Shown here piece by piece: positions 17,201-26,926 of a stretch of 64,000 bases of DNA (position 1 is the stretch's first letter; each line of letters starts with the position of its first letter). This DNA comes from Streptomyces sp. JH34. GTDB lineage: Bacteria > Actinomycetota > Actinomycetes > Streptomycetales > Streptomycetaceae. The translations under genes and the position numbers were made by a program. The notes under the pieces are model-generated. The model did no database searches, was not told where the DNA came from, and worked only from the letters and a program-made list of their open reading frames with translations. The stretch is from NCBI RefSeq assembly GCF_029428875.1, contig NZ_JAJSOO010000001.1, positions 4,898,001-4,962,000 on the forward strand, written 5' to 3'.

Positions 17201-19959
17201 CGGGTGTCTCCTGCCCTGAGTTCCTTGATCGAGCCACGGCGGCTCGCCCACCACGCCTGGACGCCGGCGACGGCGGCGGCGAGGACGACCACCCCGACCG
17301 CCGGAAGTGCGAGCGACGTGAGGTCGGCCCGCAGCGAAGCGGTGTGCCCCGCCGACGGGTCACCGTCGGCCAGTGCCAGTGCCCCCAGATCGATACCCGG
17401 TGCGAGCAGGGCGATGGTCGCCCAGCCGACGACGAGCCCGCCGGACGCCGCCAGCAGCGCCTGGGGCATCGCCTCGGACGCGAGGAGGCGTCGGCCCTGC
17501 CGGGTGGTGAGCCCCATGGTGCGCAGCCGGGCCAGGAGCGTGGTGCGCTCCGGCGCGGTCTGCAGCAGGGAGAGGAGCACAGCGAGCAGCGCGTAACCCG
17601 CGCCCGCCACGACCGCCGCCCCGTAGATCCGTTCCGCGCCCGACTGCATCGGGGTGTCCGTGAACCTGTCGCGCTCCGCCGACCGCAGCCGCACCGCGAA
17701 CTCCGGTCCGGCCTCCCGCGCGGCGGCCCGCAACCGCTGCCCGTCGAGCGAGGAACCGGTGACCAGCAGCGTCGTCGCGCCCGGCCGTGCCAGCCTCTTC
17801 GCGTCGACGACCACGAACTCGGAGTCGGTCACCGCGGAGGTGCGGGGGAGCACCCCGGCGACCCGCACCGTGATGTCCCCCGCCTCGGACCGGACGGTGT
17901 GCGGCCGGTCGCCGAGCAGCCGCGCGACCCCGGGCGAGACGACCGCGGGGAGCGCCTTCCCCGGCCCGTCCCCGAGCGCGGACGTCGGAAAGGCCGGCAG
18001 CCCGGTGCCGAGGGCCAGGCGCGCGTACGACTCCGGCTCGACACCCACCAGCGTGACGCGCTCCGTGTCCGACCTGACGGCCGAGGAAGCCGCCAACGGT
18101 GTCCCGTACTCGATGCGTACGGGTGCGACGTCCGTGACCCCCTCCGTCTCCCGCACCTGCCGGAGGAGGCCGCCGGAGACCGGGGCCGGCCCGCCCTCAC
18201 CGCTGATCCTGGCTTCCGCACCGACCGCCCGCAGCGACGCCTCGTCCCGTGCGTCCGCGACCCCCGCGAGCACCGAACCGCCGAACGCCGCCGTGGTGAG
18301 CGCGATCAGCAGGGCGAGCAGGGGGAGCGTGCCGCTCGACGACGCCCGGCCCGCGCGGGCCAGCGACAGGAAACCGACCGCTCCGCGCAACCGCGCCACG
18401 GGACGCGCCGCCAGCCGCAGCGGCAGCGGGTAGAGCCGCACGAGGACGAGCGCGGCGATCAGCCCCACCAGGACAGGCGCGGAACTGACCAGCAGATCGC
18501 CTTCCGAGCCCGTCGACGTACCGCGGCGGCGCAGGGCCGCGACGGCGCCGACCGCCAGGACGAGCACGGTCAGTTCGGCCACGGTACGGCGCCGGGAGGG
18601 CCTGGCGCTCATCACGTCGTCGCGGGCGCCGTGCAGCATCGGCCTGCGGTGGTGCAGGGCCGTGCGCAGCGGCAGCACCACGCAGAGGGCCGCGACCAGC
18701 GCTGCGCCCACCAGCGCCGGCAGGAACCGCGCCTCGTGGACGAGCAGGACGGCCGCCGCCAGACCGAGCGCCGCAGCCGGCACCACCGACACCGCCGTCT
18801 CGGCCAGCAGCCGACCGCCGATGCCGCGCAGGGACCCGCCACGGGAGCGCAGCAGGGCGAGTTCATGGTGGCGGCGGGCACCGATCAGACCGCCCGTCAT
18901 CAGCAGGACGACGGCGGCCACCGCCCCGATGCCCACGGCGGCGACCATCACGACGGGCCCGATCGCGGTGCGCATCGAGGAGTAGGCGCCGAGGATCGCG
19001 TCGAGGCCGGTGGTGAGCGTGGTGTTCGGCCCGGCGATGTCGCGCAGTTCCAGCAGGCCGGGACCGTTCTCCACGGCCGCGATCCCGGTCTCCAGCGCGG
19101 GCACGTCGGCCGCGGTCAGCCCAGAGGCGTCCGGGGCGAGCCGCCAGTACATCTCCGGCTCACCGGTGGTGGCGAGCAGGGCCGGCCCCGTGTCCTGGGC
19201 CAGCAGCAGCGTGGCCCGCCAGTAGAAGACGGGCGCCGGGGACCCCGGGTCCCTGATCAGGGACGGGGCTCGCAACAGCGGGTCGACCGCCCAGTAGCCG
19301 CTCCCGGGCCGCGAGGGGGCGACGACGCCGGTGACCCGTACGGTGAGCGACGTGCCTTTCTGGGTCGGCACCGTGACGGTGGAGCCCGGCTTCATCTTCA
19401 GCTCCGCCGCCGTCTCCTCGGTGACGGCTGCCTCCACCTCCCGGGTGTCCAGCGTCACCGTGCCCCGCGCCTCGGGCCAGCGCCCCGACCGCAGGGTGCT
19501 GTGGTCGGGCAGTGCCGAGGGGGCGGCGTAGGTGAGCTGCGGCGGCAGCGCGTCGGGGCGGGGCAGCCACGGCTCGTCCGCGACGAGAGGCTTCGTGGTG
19601 TGCACCCCGTACGAGGAGGCGGGCACGTCCGCGCGTACCGGGTCGGGCAGCGCCCCGATCAGCGCACCGTGGGCCGAGGCCAGGGCCTTCTCCCGCATCG
19701 CGGCCTCACGCACCGAGGGTGCCTGGCCGAGCGGGGGCGGAAGTGTCGTCACCTCGAGCACGCTCTGTCCCGGGGACGCGGTCGTGACGTCATGGCGCAG
19801 CGCCTGCGTCTCGTACGCGTCCACGGAGCGCGGGAAGGCGGCGGCGAGGAAGGCGGTCAGGAACACCAGGACGGCCAGGGCGGCGGAGATGCCGGGTGCG
19901 GTGCGCAGCCGCGTACGCACCCAAGGGGCGCAGGCAGCCGGGATCTTGGCGGCGTTCAT
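17197..19959 (-). CDS. FtsX-like ABC transporter permease, 920 residues
   Basis: A large permease of the MacB/FtsX group in two halves. A first membrane span (about residues 22-42) is followed by an extracytoplasmic domain of about 250 residues, then a first FtsX core of three spans with the cytoplasmic LLRSRGGS loop. A second large outside domain follows, then a final FtsX core with RLRTMGLTTRQGRRLLASE. It starts one base after the stop of the preceding permease and overlaps the ATPase start. The doubled FtsX layout is typical of actinobacterial lipid or peptide exporters. Two different large permeases with one ATPase imply a heterodimer. Confidence 0.85.
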   Translation of the reverse strand: MNAAKIPAACAPWVRTRLRTAPGISAALAVLVFLTAFLAAAFPRSVDAYETQALRHDVTTASPGQSVLEVTTLPPPLGQAPSVREAAMREKALASAHGALIGALPDPVRADVPASSYGVHTTKPLVADEPWLPRPDALPPQLTYAAPSALPDHSTLRSGRWPEARGTVTLDTREVEAAVTEETAAELKMKPGSTVTVPTQKGTSLTVRVTGVVAPSRPGSGYWAVDPLLRAPSLIRDPGSPAPVFYWRATLLLAQDTGPALLATTGEPEMYWRLAPDASGLTAADVPALETGIAAVENGPGLLELRDIAGPNTTLTTGLDAILGAYSSMRTAIGPVVMVAAVGIGAVAAVVLLMTGGLIGARRHHELALLRSRGGSLRGIGGRLLAETAVSVVPAAALGLAAAVLLVHEARFLPALVGAALVAALCVVLPLRTALHHRRPMLHGARDDVMSARPSRRRTVAELTVLVLAVGAVAALRRRGTSTGSEGDLLVSSAPVLVGLIAALVLVRLYPLPLRLAARPVARLRGAVGFLSLARAGRASSSGTLPLLALLIALTTAAFGGSVLAGVADARDEASLRAVGAEARISGEGGPAPVSGGLLRQVRETEGVTDVAPVRIEYGTPLAASSAVRSDTERVTLVGVEPESYARLALGTGLPAFPTSALGDGPGKALPAVVSPGVARLLGDRPHTVRSEAGDITVRVAGVLPRTSAVTDSEFVVVDAKRLARPGATTLLVTGSSLDGQRLRAAAREAGPEFAVRLRSAERDRFTDTPMQSGAERIYGAAVVAGAGYALLAVLLSLLQTAPERTTLLARLRTMGLTTRQGRRLLASEAMPQALLAASGGLVVGWATIALLAPGIDLGALALADGDPSAGHTASLRADLTSLALPAVGVVVLAAAVAGVQAWWASRRGSIKELRAGDTR

Positions 19960-19960
19960 G

Positions 19961-22900
19961 TCAGTTGTCCCCCTGGTGGCGCAGCGACACCGCAGGATCG
20001 GCGCGGCGCAGTGTGAGCGCCGCGACGATCAACAGCGGCAGTGCGGCGACCGAGGCGAGCAGGACCGCGACCTGGCCGGCAGGCAGCAGCACCAGCACGT
20101 CCGGTACGGGCCGGGCGGCCTGCCCGGTCAGCACGACGAGCGGTACGACGGCCCGGGTGAGCGCCGCCCCGAGGGCGAGACCGATCAGCAGGGCCAGGGT
20201 GATCAGCACACCCTGTTCGGCGGCCGTCATCCGGGCCATCCGCCGGCGTGGGGTGCCCAGCGCCCGCAACACCGCGAATTCGGCGCTCCGTTCGCGCTGC
20301 GAGCCGACGAGGCCGACGGCGAACCCGACCGCCGCGAGTGCCGCCGCCACCACGGCGACGGCCAGCAGCGCGGCCTGCGGACCGGCCCCCAGCGGATCGT
20401 CCGCCAGTTCCCGCGCCACCTCGTCCCGCACCCGCACCTGCGCGGGATCCGTGCCGGGCAGCGCCCGTAGTGCCGCCGCCACCTCGGCGCCGTCGCCGGG
20501 TGCGGTGCTCAACCACCACTCGGTGGGCGCGAGGGCGGCCCCCTCCCGGTGGGCGAGCACCTCCGACACCGCCCTGAGGTCCAGCAGCAGACCGCCGCCC
20601 GGCTTCGTGGACACGTCCTCCGAGGCGCCCTCGGGCGCCCCGGAGACCGCCCCCGGGCCTGTGGTCGGCAGCTCCCGCACGGACTTCACCAAGGTGACCC
20701 GGACCGTGTTGCCCGCCAGCGTGAGGTCGACCTCCTGGCCCGGCTTCGCGCCCGCGTACGTCAGATACGCGTCGGTGGCCACCGCCTTGAGCGCGGGCGC
20801 CGCGGGGCGCGCCGCGGTGACGCGGAGGGTGCTGACCGGGTCGCCGTAGTAGCCGTCGTCCGCGGCGGTGTGACCGGTCTCGTACTGGAAGGCCGGTGAG
20901 GCACCCGAGCCCGTCACCGCCACCGGTGGCTCCGCGGCCTGCTCCTCCCCGGCCGCCGCCATGGTCGCCTTCGCCTGCCAGCGCACCCCGCCCGCAGCGG
21001 TGGCCGGCCGCTCGTCCCCGCCCGCGGTCACGGCCCTGAGCCCGGTCAGCGAGACCACACGCGTCTCGGCGCGGCCCTCGGGTACGTCGCTGTCCAGCTC
21101 GAAGCCCGTCACCGCCAGTTCACCCGACGCCGACACGGGAAAGGACAGGCTGTGCGTGCGGCCGTCGACGGGGACGCTCCCCGCCCCGACCCGGTACCCG
21201 ATGCCGTAACGGTCCTCCAGCAGCACACTGACCAGGCCCGTCGAGCCGGACGGCGACTTCCCGCCTGACGCCGAGGTGTCACGGACCCGCACGTCGAACA
21301 GCACCTGCTCACTGTCCTGGGGCAGGACGACCCCGGTCCGTGTCGTACTCCGGGGGGCGATCGCGTCGAACAGCCCCTGTGGTGACGTACCGGAGAGGTC
21401 CTCGCGCATCAGCATCCGCTCGTCCGCGTGCGCCGTGTCCAGGGCGAGCACCTCGGCCGTCCGGCCGCCGGACAGATCGGCCGTCGTGCGGAACGCCGGT
21501 GCCGCCTCCCGTACGCCCGGGAGGCCCGTGTACGCCGCCGCCTTCGCCGGATCGCCGGACAGGGTGCCCACCACACGCACCGACGCGCCCGACCTGAAGT
21601 CCGCCTGGTCGCCCTGCGAACGGTCCCAGGTCGCACTCTGGCCGATGGCCAGCATGCCCATCGCGACCGACAGGACGAGCAGCAGCACCGGGCCCGCGCC
21701 GCGCAGCGGCCTGCGGCTGAACTGCCAGCCGGCCAGGGCCGCGGACAGCCCCCGGCCGCCCGCCGCGCGACGCTCGGCGAGCCGGGCGGCCGGGGGGAGC
21801 AGACGCAGGGTCAGCACGGTGCCCGCGAGCAGCGCCAGCGCCGGTGCGGCGACCAGGAGCGGATCGATGCCGAGCTCGCCCTCGCGGTCGCCGCTGAGCG
21901 CACCGCCGGCGGACGCCCCGGTCTGCCGGTCCAGCTGCCAGTACGCCACACCGGCGATCAGCAGCAGCCCGATGTCGGCGCCCGCCCGCACCGGGGTGGG
22001 CAGCGCGGCCGCCCGGGCGCCGCGGCGCTCTCGCGCGCCCGCCGCCAGGGCGGGGGCGACGACGGCGAGCGCACAGGCCAGCGCGACACCGCCGGCCACC
22101 AGCCAGACCGTGCCGTCCACCCCGCCGTCGAGCCGCAGTCCGATCCGGCCGAGCGCGCTCCGGTCCGCCAGCAGCCGGGTCAGCGGACCGGCGAGCAGCG
22201 GCGCGACGGCGGCGGCGGGCACCGCGAGCAGCAGGGCCTCGACCGCGGCCAGCGCGGCGATCCGCCCCCTGGATCCGCCCCGGGCCCGCAGCAGTTCGGT
22301 CTCACCGTCGCGTTCGCTGCTCAGCAGCCTGGCCACCAGCAGCAGGGCGTACCCGGCGAGCAGGACCAGCTGCACGGCGACGATCATGATCGTCGAGCGG
22401 GACACCAGCAGCGCGCGCCCGACCTGGTCGATGACGGTCGGCAGCGAGGTACGCACCGTGGCCCCGTCCCCGAACAGCGCCGAGGCGGACAGCTCCTTCG
22501 GCCCGTCCGTCGACGCCCGGTGCAGCGCGTCGGTACGGCCCGTCGTCACCGTACGGAAGTCGGCGGCGGCCAGCCAGGACACCGGACCGTCGCCGACCCG
22601 GCCCGAACCGAGGACGGCCGGGTCGGCCAGCAGCGGGCCGTACGTGGTGAAGACGACCTTGCGGACACCGCGCCCGCCGAGCGGGTCCAGCCGCCAGTAC
22701 GGGTCGTCCAGGTCCGACGGCTCGTAGAGACCGGTGATCTCGACCGGGAGCGGCGTCTCCGCCAGCCGGTCCGTGAGGGTGACGCGGGAACCCGGCTCCA
22801 GCTTCAGTGCCTCGGCGGCGGTGCGCGGCAACGCCACCTGCACGGGGTCCTGGGCGCCCCCGGCCCCCGTGTCCGGCATGCGTCCCGCGACCAGGCGGAC

Positions 22901-23287
22901 CCGGCTGCGGTCGAGCGAGGCGAGATGCGTCAGGTCGGGCTGGTCGCGCCGCGCGGCAGGCACCCGCAGTTCGCGCGGCAGCGCGTACGGCCCCGAGCTC
23001 TCCAGCTTCCGCACGGTCACCGGCAGTCCGTCGAAGGTGTCGCGGGCCGCCCGGCGCACCGCGGAGTCGGCCTCCGCGCGCTCCCCGCGTTCCACGTCGG
23101 CGGAGACGAAGAGCGCGGCCCGCTCGGCGGAGCGGTGGGTGAGCGTGTGCCGCAGAGCCGCGTCGCCCATCGAACCGGAGAACGCGGTGAGCGCGGACAG
23201 CACGCACGTGGTCAGGAGGACGGCCAGGAGGGCTGCGCTGAGCAGGAGCCGGTGCGCACGCACCCGTAGAAGGACGAACCCCGTCAC
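19961..23287 (-). CDS. FtsX-like ABC transporter permease, 1108 residues
   Basis: First gene of the exporter operon. It starts at a GTG at 23287 with GGGGGATCAG upstream. An N-terminal span (about 10-30) precedes an outside domain of about 270 residues. A first membrane core contains the LLRARGGSRGRIAAL coupling loop, then comes a further outside domain of more than 300 residues. The C-terminal FtsX core contains FAVLRALGTPRRRMARMTAAEQG. About ten spans in all. A promoter should lie in the 158 bases upstream. It is not FtsX of cell division, which is much smaller and paired with FtsE. Confidence 0.85.
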   Translation of the reverse strand: MTGFVLLRVRAHRLLLSAALLAVLLTTCVLSALTAFSGSMGDAALRHTLTHRSAERAALFVSADVERGERAEADSAVRRAARDTFDGLPVTVRKLESSGPYALPRELRVPAARRDQPDLTHLASLDRSRVRLVAGRMPDTGAGGAQDPVQVALPRTAAEALKLEPGSRVTLTDRLAETPLPVEITGLYEPSDLDDPYWRLDPLGGRGVRKVVFTTYGPLLADPAVLGSGRVGDGPVSWLAAADFRTVTTGRTDALHRASTDGPKELSASALFGDGATVRTSLPTVIDQVGRALLVSRSTIMIVAVQLVLLAGYALLLVARLLSSERDGETELLRARGGSRGRIAALAAVEALLLAVPAAAVAPLLAGPLTRLLADRSALGRIGLRLDGGVDGTVWLVAGGVALACALAVVAPALAAGARERRGARAAALPTPVRAGADIGLLLIAGVAYWQLDRQTGASAGGALSGDREGELGIDPLLVAAPALALLAGTVLTLRLLPPAARLAERRAAGGRGLSAALAGWQFSRRPLRGAGPVLLLVLSVAMGMLAIGQSATWDRSQGDQADFRSGASVRVVGTLSGDPAKAAAYTGLPGVREAAPAFRTTADLSGGRTAEVLALDTAHADERMLMREDLSGTSPQGLFDAIAPRSTTRTGVVLPQDSEQVLFDVRVRDTSASGGKSPSGSTGLVSVLLEDRYGIGYRVGAGSVPVDGRTHSLSFPVSASGELAVTGFELDSDVPEGRAETRVVSLTGLRAVTAGGDERPATAAGGVRWQAKATMAAAGEEQAAEPPVAVTGSGASPAFQYETGHTAADDGYYGDPVSTLRVTAARPAAPALKAVATDAYLTYAGAKPGQEVDLTLAGNTVRVTLVKSVRELPTTGPGAVSGAPEGASEDVSTKPGGGLLLDLRAVSEVLAHREGAALAPTEWWLSTAPGDGAEVAAALRALPGTDPAQVRVRDEVARELADDPLGAGPQAALLAVAVVAAALAAVGFAVGLVGSQRERSAEFAVLRALGTPRRRMARMTAAEQGVLITLALLIGLALGAALTRAVVPLVVLTGQAARPVPDVLVLLPAGQVAVLLASVAALPLLIVAALTLRRADPAVSLRHQGDN

Positions 23288-23445
23288 CTGATCCCCCGAA
23301 CCTCAGCAGCCGCACGCCCCGCACGCCCCCCGGTGTGTACCGGATGCTTTCAGAGTGCACGGGCTCCTGGAAACCGCTTGTGGGCGCACCTTGATGGGAT
23401 CGTGACCGTTATGCGGCCACGGCGTACCGGATTCCGCACATGGGT

Positions 23446-23850
23446 TCAGTCCGCGGTGTTGACCATGGAGGCGGCGGCGTAGGTGAGGTAGTCCCACAAC
23501 TGCCGCTCGTGCGCGGGTGAGAGGCCGAGTTCGTCGAGGGCCACCCGCATGTGGCCGAGCCAGGCGTCGTGCGCCGCCCTGTCCACCTGGAACGGGGCGT
23601 GCCGCATCCGCAACCGGGGATGCCCCCGCCGGTCGCTGTAGGTGCGCGGACCGCCCCAGTACTGCATCAGGAACAGCGCGAAGCGCTCCTCGGCCGGGCC
23701 CAGATCGGCCTCCGGGTACATCGGCCGCAGCAGCGGGTCGTCGGCGACGCCCTGGTAGAAGCGGTGCACCAGGCGCCGGAACGTCTGCTCGCCGCCGACC
23801 TGCTCGTAGAAGGTCTGCTCCTGAAGCGTGTCGCGCGGAATCTCAGTCAC
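23446..23850 (-). CDS. glbO: group II truncated haemoglobin
   Basis: A 134-residue 2-over-2 globin of the TrHbO group. TFYEQVGGEQTFRRLVHRFYQGVADDPLLRPMYP is the conserved N-terminal helix pair. LFLMQYWGGPRTYSDRRGHPRLRMRHAPF holds the distal-pocket and proximal-histidine region (RMRH-x-PF). The tryptophan in DAWLGHM is the group II G8 Trp. It binds oxygen or nitric oxide and probably protects against oxidative or nitrosative stress. It is the last gene on the minus strand before the exporter operon, 84 bases beyond the FHA gene, with a perfect palindrome between them that may separate the two transcripts. Confidence 0.9.
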   Translation of the reverse strand: MTEIPRDTLQEQTFYEQVGGEQTFRRLVHRFYQGVADDPLLRPMYPEADLGPAEERFALFLMQYWGGPRTYSDRRGHPRLRMRHAPFQVDRAAHDAWLGHMRVALDELGLSPAHERQLWDYLTYAAASMVNTAD

Positions 23851-23882
23851 CCGTCCATCGTCGCAGACGCACCGGCCGAGGA

Positions 23883-23902
23883 CCGGGGTCCTAGGACCCC
23901 GG
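23883..23902 (-). terminator. palindromic terminator between the FHA gene and glbO
   Basis: CCGGGGTCCTAGGACCCCGG is a perfect 20-base palindrome in the 84-base gap. It could form an 8-pair stem with a CTAG loop and partly end the signalling operon before glbO. Confidence 0.6.
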
Positions 23903-23934
23903 CCCGTGCGGGTGGGCGCAGCGCCCCGCGGCGG

Positions 23935-25392
23935 TCAGTCGCGGCGGACCGTGATCGTCGTCCAGGCCCCGACATGCACCTGGTCACCGTCCTGGAGCGG
24001 AACGGGGACGTAGGGCTGGATCGGGTCCTCGGCGCCGTTCAGCGTGGTGCCGTTGGTGGAGTTCTGGTCCACGACGGCCCAGGTGCCGTCCGGCTGCTGC
24101 ACCAGCACGGCGTGCTGGTGCGAGACGCCCGGGTCCTCCGGGGGCACCGCGAGATCGATGTCGGGGGATTCGCCGGTGCTGTGACGGCGGCGGCCGATCG
24201 TGATCTGGTTGCCGGTGAGCGCGAGGCGCTGTTCCGGGGAGTACGCGGGCAGGTTGAGCCCCGTCGCCTCGGGGCCGCTGCGCTGCATCATCGCCAGGAA
24301 GTAGTCACGGTCCGGCGCGATCACGGCGGTCCAGCTGCCCGGGCCCTGGTCCTGTCCGCCCTGGGCGGGGCCCTGGCCGGGGAACTGCTGCTGCGGAGAC
24401 TGGGGCGCCTGGGGCGACTGCGGCGCCTGGGGCGACTGGGGACCCTGCTGGAAGGCGGCCGGCGGCTGCTGTCGCGAAGGCGGGGGCAGCATCCAGTCGT
24501 CGCCCCCGCCGGTCCCCGGCGCCTGCGGCCGTGGGGGCGCGGGCGGTGCGGACTGCTGCTGGAACGACGGCGGCGGCGGCCCCTGCCGCTGCGGCTCGAA
24601 CGGCGACGGCGGGCCGGACCGGCCGGGACCCTGCGGGCCGGGAGTACCCGGGCCGGGAGCACCCGGGCCGGGAGCACCCGGGCCGGGACCCTGCTCACCG
24701 GCACCCTGGGGACCCTGCTGGCCCGGGACCTGCTCTCCCGGCCCGGCCGGACGGCCCTGCGGGTCGAACGGTGACGGGGGGCCACCCTGACCGGGGCCCT
24801 GCGGGCCACGGCCGAGCTGTCCCGGTTCGAACGGGGACGGCGACTGCCCCTGCGATTCGAACGGGGACGGCGACTGCTGCTGGAACGACGGCGGGGGCGG
24901 CGGCCCCTGCTGGAACGACGGGGGAGGCGGCGGCGGACCCGGACGGCCGGCCTGATCGGGCGACAGCGGCTCGGCCGGCCGGTTCACCTGGGAGGGCCGG
25001 GAGCCCTGGTACTCGAACGGATCCCGCTGCTGCTGCGGCGGCGGTCCCTGCTGCGCCTGGAAACCGGGCGGAAGATTCAGTCCGGGCGGGGCGCCGGTTC
25101 CGCCCTGCGGGGCCAGCGGGGTGTACGACGTCGCCGTGTTCGTGAGGAAGTTCCAGCGGCACTCCTCGCAGTACGGCGCCATCGCCTCACGCGGGGTGCG
25201 GCACTGCGGGCAGAGCTCGGCCTGCGCGGTCGGTCCACCGCCCTGCGGCGGGTAGCCGTAACCGCGTGCGGGCGGCGGGGGAGGCGGCGGCGGGACCGCG
25301 CCCGCGGGCGCGCTCGTCCCGGCCATGCGATGTCCGCAGACCTCGCACCAGTCCTCGGAACCCGACTGGTGTCCGTTCGGGCAGGTCGGCAT
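23935..25392 (-). CDS. zinc-ribbon and FHA-domain phosphothreonine-binding protein
   Basis: A 485-residue protein. The first 25 residues (CPNG..WCEVCG) and residues about 58-80 (CPQC..YCEEC) form two zinc ribbons. About 300 residues of Pro/Gln/Gly-rich disorder follow. Residues about 395-480 form an FHA domain with GRR, SHQH and NSTNGTTLNG, the phosphothreonine-binding loops. It should read phosphorylation by the upstream PknG. It is not a simple GarA/OdhI, which is about 150 residues without this long linker, but a comparable role as PknG target or scaffold is possible. Last gene of the signalling block on the 3' side. Confidence 0.85.
   Translation of the reverse strand: MPTCPNGHQSGSEDWCEVCGHRMAGTSAPAGAVPPPPPPPPARGYGYPPQGGGPTAQAELCPQCRTPREAMAPYCEECRWNFLTNTATSYTPLAPQGGTGAPPGLNLPPGFQAQQGPPPQQQRDPFEYQGSRPSQVNRPAEPLSPDQAGRPGPPPPPPSFQQGPPPPPSFQQQSPSPFESQGQSPSPFEPGQLGRGPQGPGQGGPPSPFDPQGRPAGPGEQVPGQQGPQGAGEQGPGPGAPGPGAPGPGTPGPQGPGRSGPPSPFEPQRQGPPPPSFQQQSAPPAPPRPQAPGTGGGDDWMLPPPSRQQPPAAFQQGPQSPQAPQSPQAPQSPQQQFPGQGPAQGGQDQGPGSWTAVIAPDRDYFLAMMQRSGPEATGLNLPAYSPEQRLALTGNQITIGRRRHSTGESPDIDLAVPPEDPGVSHQHAVLVQQPDGTWAVVDQNSTNGTTLNGAEDPIQPYVPVPLQDGDQVHVGAWTTITVRRD
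24398..24441 (-). repeat. 18-base tandem repeat inside the FHA gene
   Basis: GACTGGGGCGCCTGGGGC at 24398 repeats at 24416 with one change, followed by a partial third copy. On the coding strand this gives the PQSPQA-type repeats in the disordered linker. Confidence 0.6.
24635..24690 (-). repeat. 15-base tandem repeat inside the FHA gene
   Basis: Three units of GGGCCGGGAGCACCC (first with one change) run from 24635 to 24679, with a partial fourth to 24690. They encode GAPGP repeats. In-frame units can change copy number without breaking the protein. Confidence 0.7.
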
Positions 25393-25503
25393 GTCGGCGC
25401 TTCCCCCTCTCCTCGTCCGGCCCGGAGGCCGCCATGCTCGTCGGTGCGCCGTCCGGTGGGCCGGGGAGGCTCTTCGTACGGCTGTCTCGTGTGCTTCGCG
25501 CTG

Positions 25504-26865
25504 CTACTTCTTGACGCGAACCGTCTTGGTCGAGCGCGTTTCGAGTGTCATCTCGTCCGCATCCGCGACCCTCGCTTTCAGTCGCACAGTACCGGTCGCC
25601 GCGTCGACGACGTCGACCACCTTCGAAAGCAGTTTCGCGGTATCCGCATTTCCGGAGGCCGACGCGAGCTGCACCGCACGGCCCAGTTTCGCCGTCGCGC
25701 CGTCGAAGTCGCCCGATTTCCGCGCATCGAGCCCCTGCTGGATGACTTGTGCCAGTTCCGCCTGTCCTGTGTAGTGCGCCACCTGGGGGTTGATCGAGGT
25801 GGACGCGGCCATGTCGTCCGTCCACACCGCTCGCACGAGTCCCTGCGAGAGGGTCTGCGGAACACCGTCGGCGGAGGCGGGCGGCAGGATCAGCGAGACC
25901 CGGGCCGCCAGCATCTCCTGGCCGATGCCGGCCTCCGGAACCCTGACGCACACGTGGTAGTCCCGGGACTCGTCGCCCCAGGAGCCGGTCGGATAGTCCC
26001 CGGCACGCGGTCCCGCCTCGGTGCGGCGGCCGGTCAGTTCGGCGACCGTGGGCGCCACCTGCTTGACGAACACGATCTGGACTCCGACGGGGGTCCAGAG
26101 CCGCAGCGCGACGTCCGCGACCTCCTTGCCCATCGTGTTCTCCATCATCTTCGTGAAGTCCGCGGCGAGCTCCGCCGGATCGGCCACGATGTCCGCCGTG
26201 CCGAGCAGCGCCGAGGCGATCGCTGTGACCTCTTTCACCTCCCAGTCCGTGCCGACGCCTCTCGCGTCGCAGGTGAACCGGCCCGCACAGGAATCCAGAG
26301 CGGCCCGCAGATCCTCCGGGGACTCGTGCTCGTTGCGTCCGTCCGTGAGGAGGATGCCGTGCCGGATGTCCACCTCGGCGGCCCCGAGGAGCCGGTCGGC
26401 CAGCCTCAGCCAGGTCCCGATCGCGGTGCCGCCGCCCGCGCCGAGCCGCCGGAGGGCCTCCTTCGCCTGGGCCTTGGTCGCCGGGCCGGCCGTCGCCAGC
26501 TGCCCGTTGCCCGGGTACACGTCCTTGGCGGTGTGCGTTCCCGCGACGACGGCGAACCGGGTGCCGTCACGCAGGGTGTCGACGGCCGCGGCCGTCGCCT
26601 CACGCGCGTTGCGCATCTTCGTCGGCGGGTAGTCCATCGAACCCGAGCAGTCGACCATGAGCACCACGGCGGCGTCCGGAGCCTGCCCCGGGACGCGCGC
26701 GGACCGCCGAGCCCCGTCGGCCAGCGGTACACCGCCGGTCGTACCCCCGCCCGTGGAGGTGACGGTGACGATCGCGTTGACGTCACGGCCGCCCTCGGGC
26801 AGGTACTCGTTCTGGTACACCTCGACGGAGAACTGCGGCACGTTGGACTTGGAGAAGTTGGCCAT
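25504..26865 (-). CDS. von Willebrand factor A domain protein (TerY-like)
   Basis: A 453-residue cytoplasmic protein starting at the ATG at 26865 with AAGGAG eight bases upstream. The vWA domain (about residues 65-245) has an intact MIDAS metal site: DCSGS at 72-76, the GGGTAIGTWL threonine and LLTDGRN. After it come a beta-sandwich segment (about 250-370) and a C-terminal helical segment with KSGDFDGATAKLGRAVQLA, resembling a TPR hairpin. There is no signal peptide. A vWA protein beside a PP2C phosphatase and a Ser/Thr kinase recalls the TerY-phosphatase-kinase groupings described for tellurite-type stress loci. It may be an adaptor for phosphoproteins. Confidence 0.85.
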   Translation of the reverse strand: MANFSKSNVPQFSVEVYQNEYLPEGGRDVNAIVTVTSTGGGTTGGVPLADGARRSARVPGQAPDAAVVLMVDCSGSMDYPPTKMRNAREATAAAVDTLRDGTRFAVVAGTHTAKDVYPGNGQLATAGPATKAQAKEALRRLGAGGGTAIGTWLRLADRLLGAAEVDIRHGILLTDGRNEHESPEDLRAALDSCAGRFTCDARGVGTDWEVKEVTAIASALLGTADIVADPAELAADFTKMMENTMGKEVADVALRLWTPVGVQIVFVKQVAPTVAELTGRRTEAGPRAGDYPTGSWGDESRDYHVCVRVPEAGIGQEMLAARVSLILPPASADGVPQTLSQGLVRAVWTDDMAASTSINPQVAHYTGQAELAQVIQQGLDARKSGDFDGATAKLGRAVQLASASGNADTAKLLSKVVDVVDAATGTVRLKARVADADEMTLETRSTKTVRVKK

Positions 26866-26926
26866 CTGATCGGCTCCTTGAGGCTCCACAGGTGTCGGAC
26901 GAGGACAGTGGTGCGGACGGGTTCCC

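Noticed and set aside
17194..20016. 940-residue plus-strand frame opposite the FtsX permeases
   Set aside because: Its translation is Arg/Gly/Pro/Gln-rich with no hydrophobic or domain pattern, as expected of antisense frames in high-GC DNA; the minus-strand frame has clear FtsX features.
19961..23287. FtsX of the cell-division FtsEX complex
   Set aside because: The protein is more than three times too long and is encoded with a second large permease and a MacB-type ATPase, not FtsE.
23303..23497. 64-residue minus-strand frame ending CGACGC near glbO
   Set aside because: It overlaps the 3' end of glbO in another frame, has no ribosome site, and no recognised motif.
24398..24690. CRISPR-like repeats
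   Set aside because: The units are contiguous and inside a coding linker; there are no unique spacers and no cas genes.
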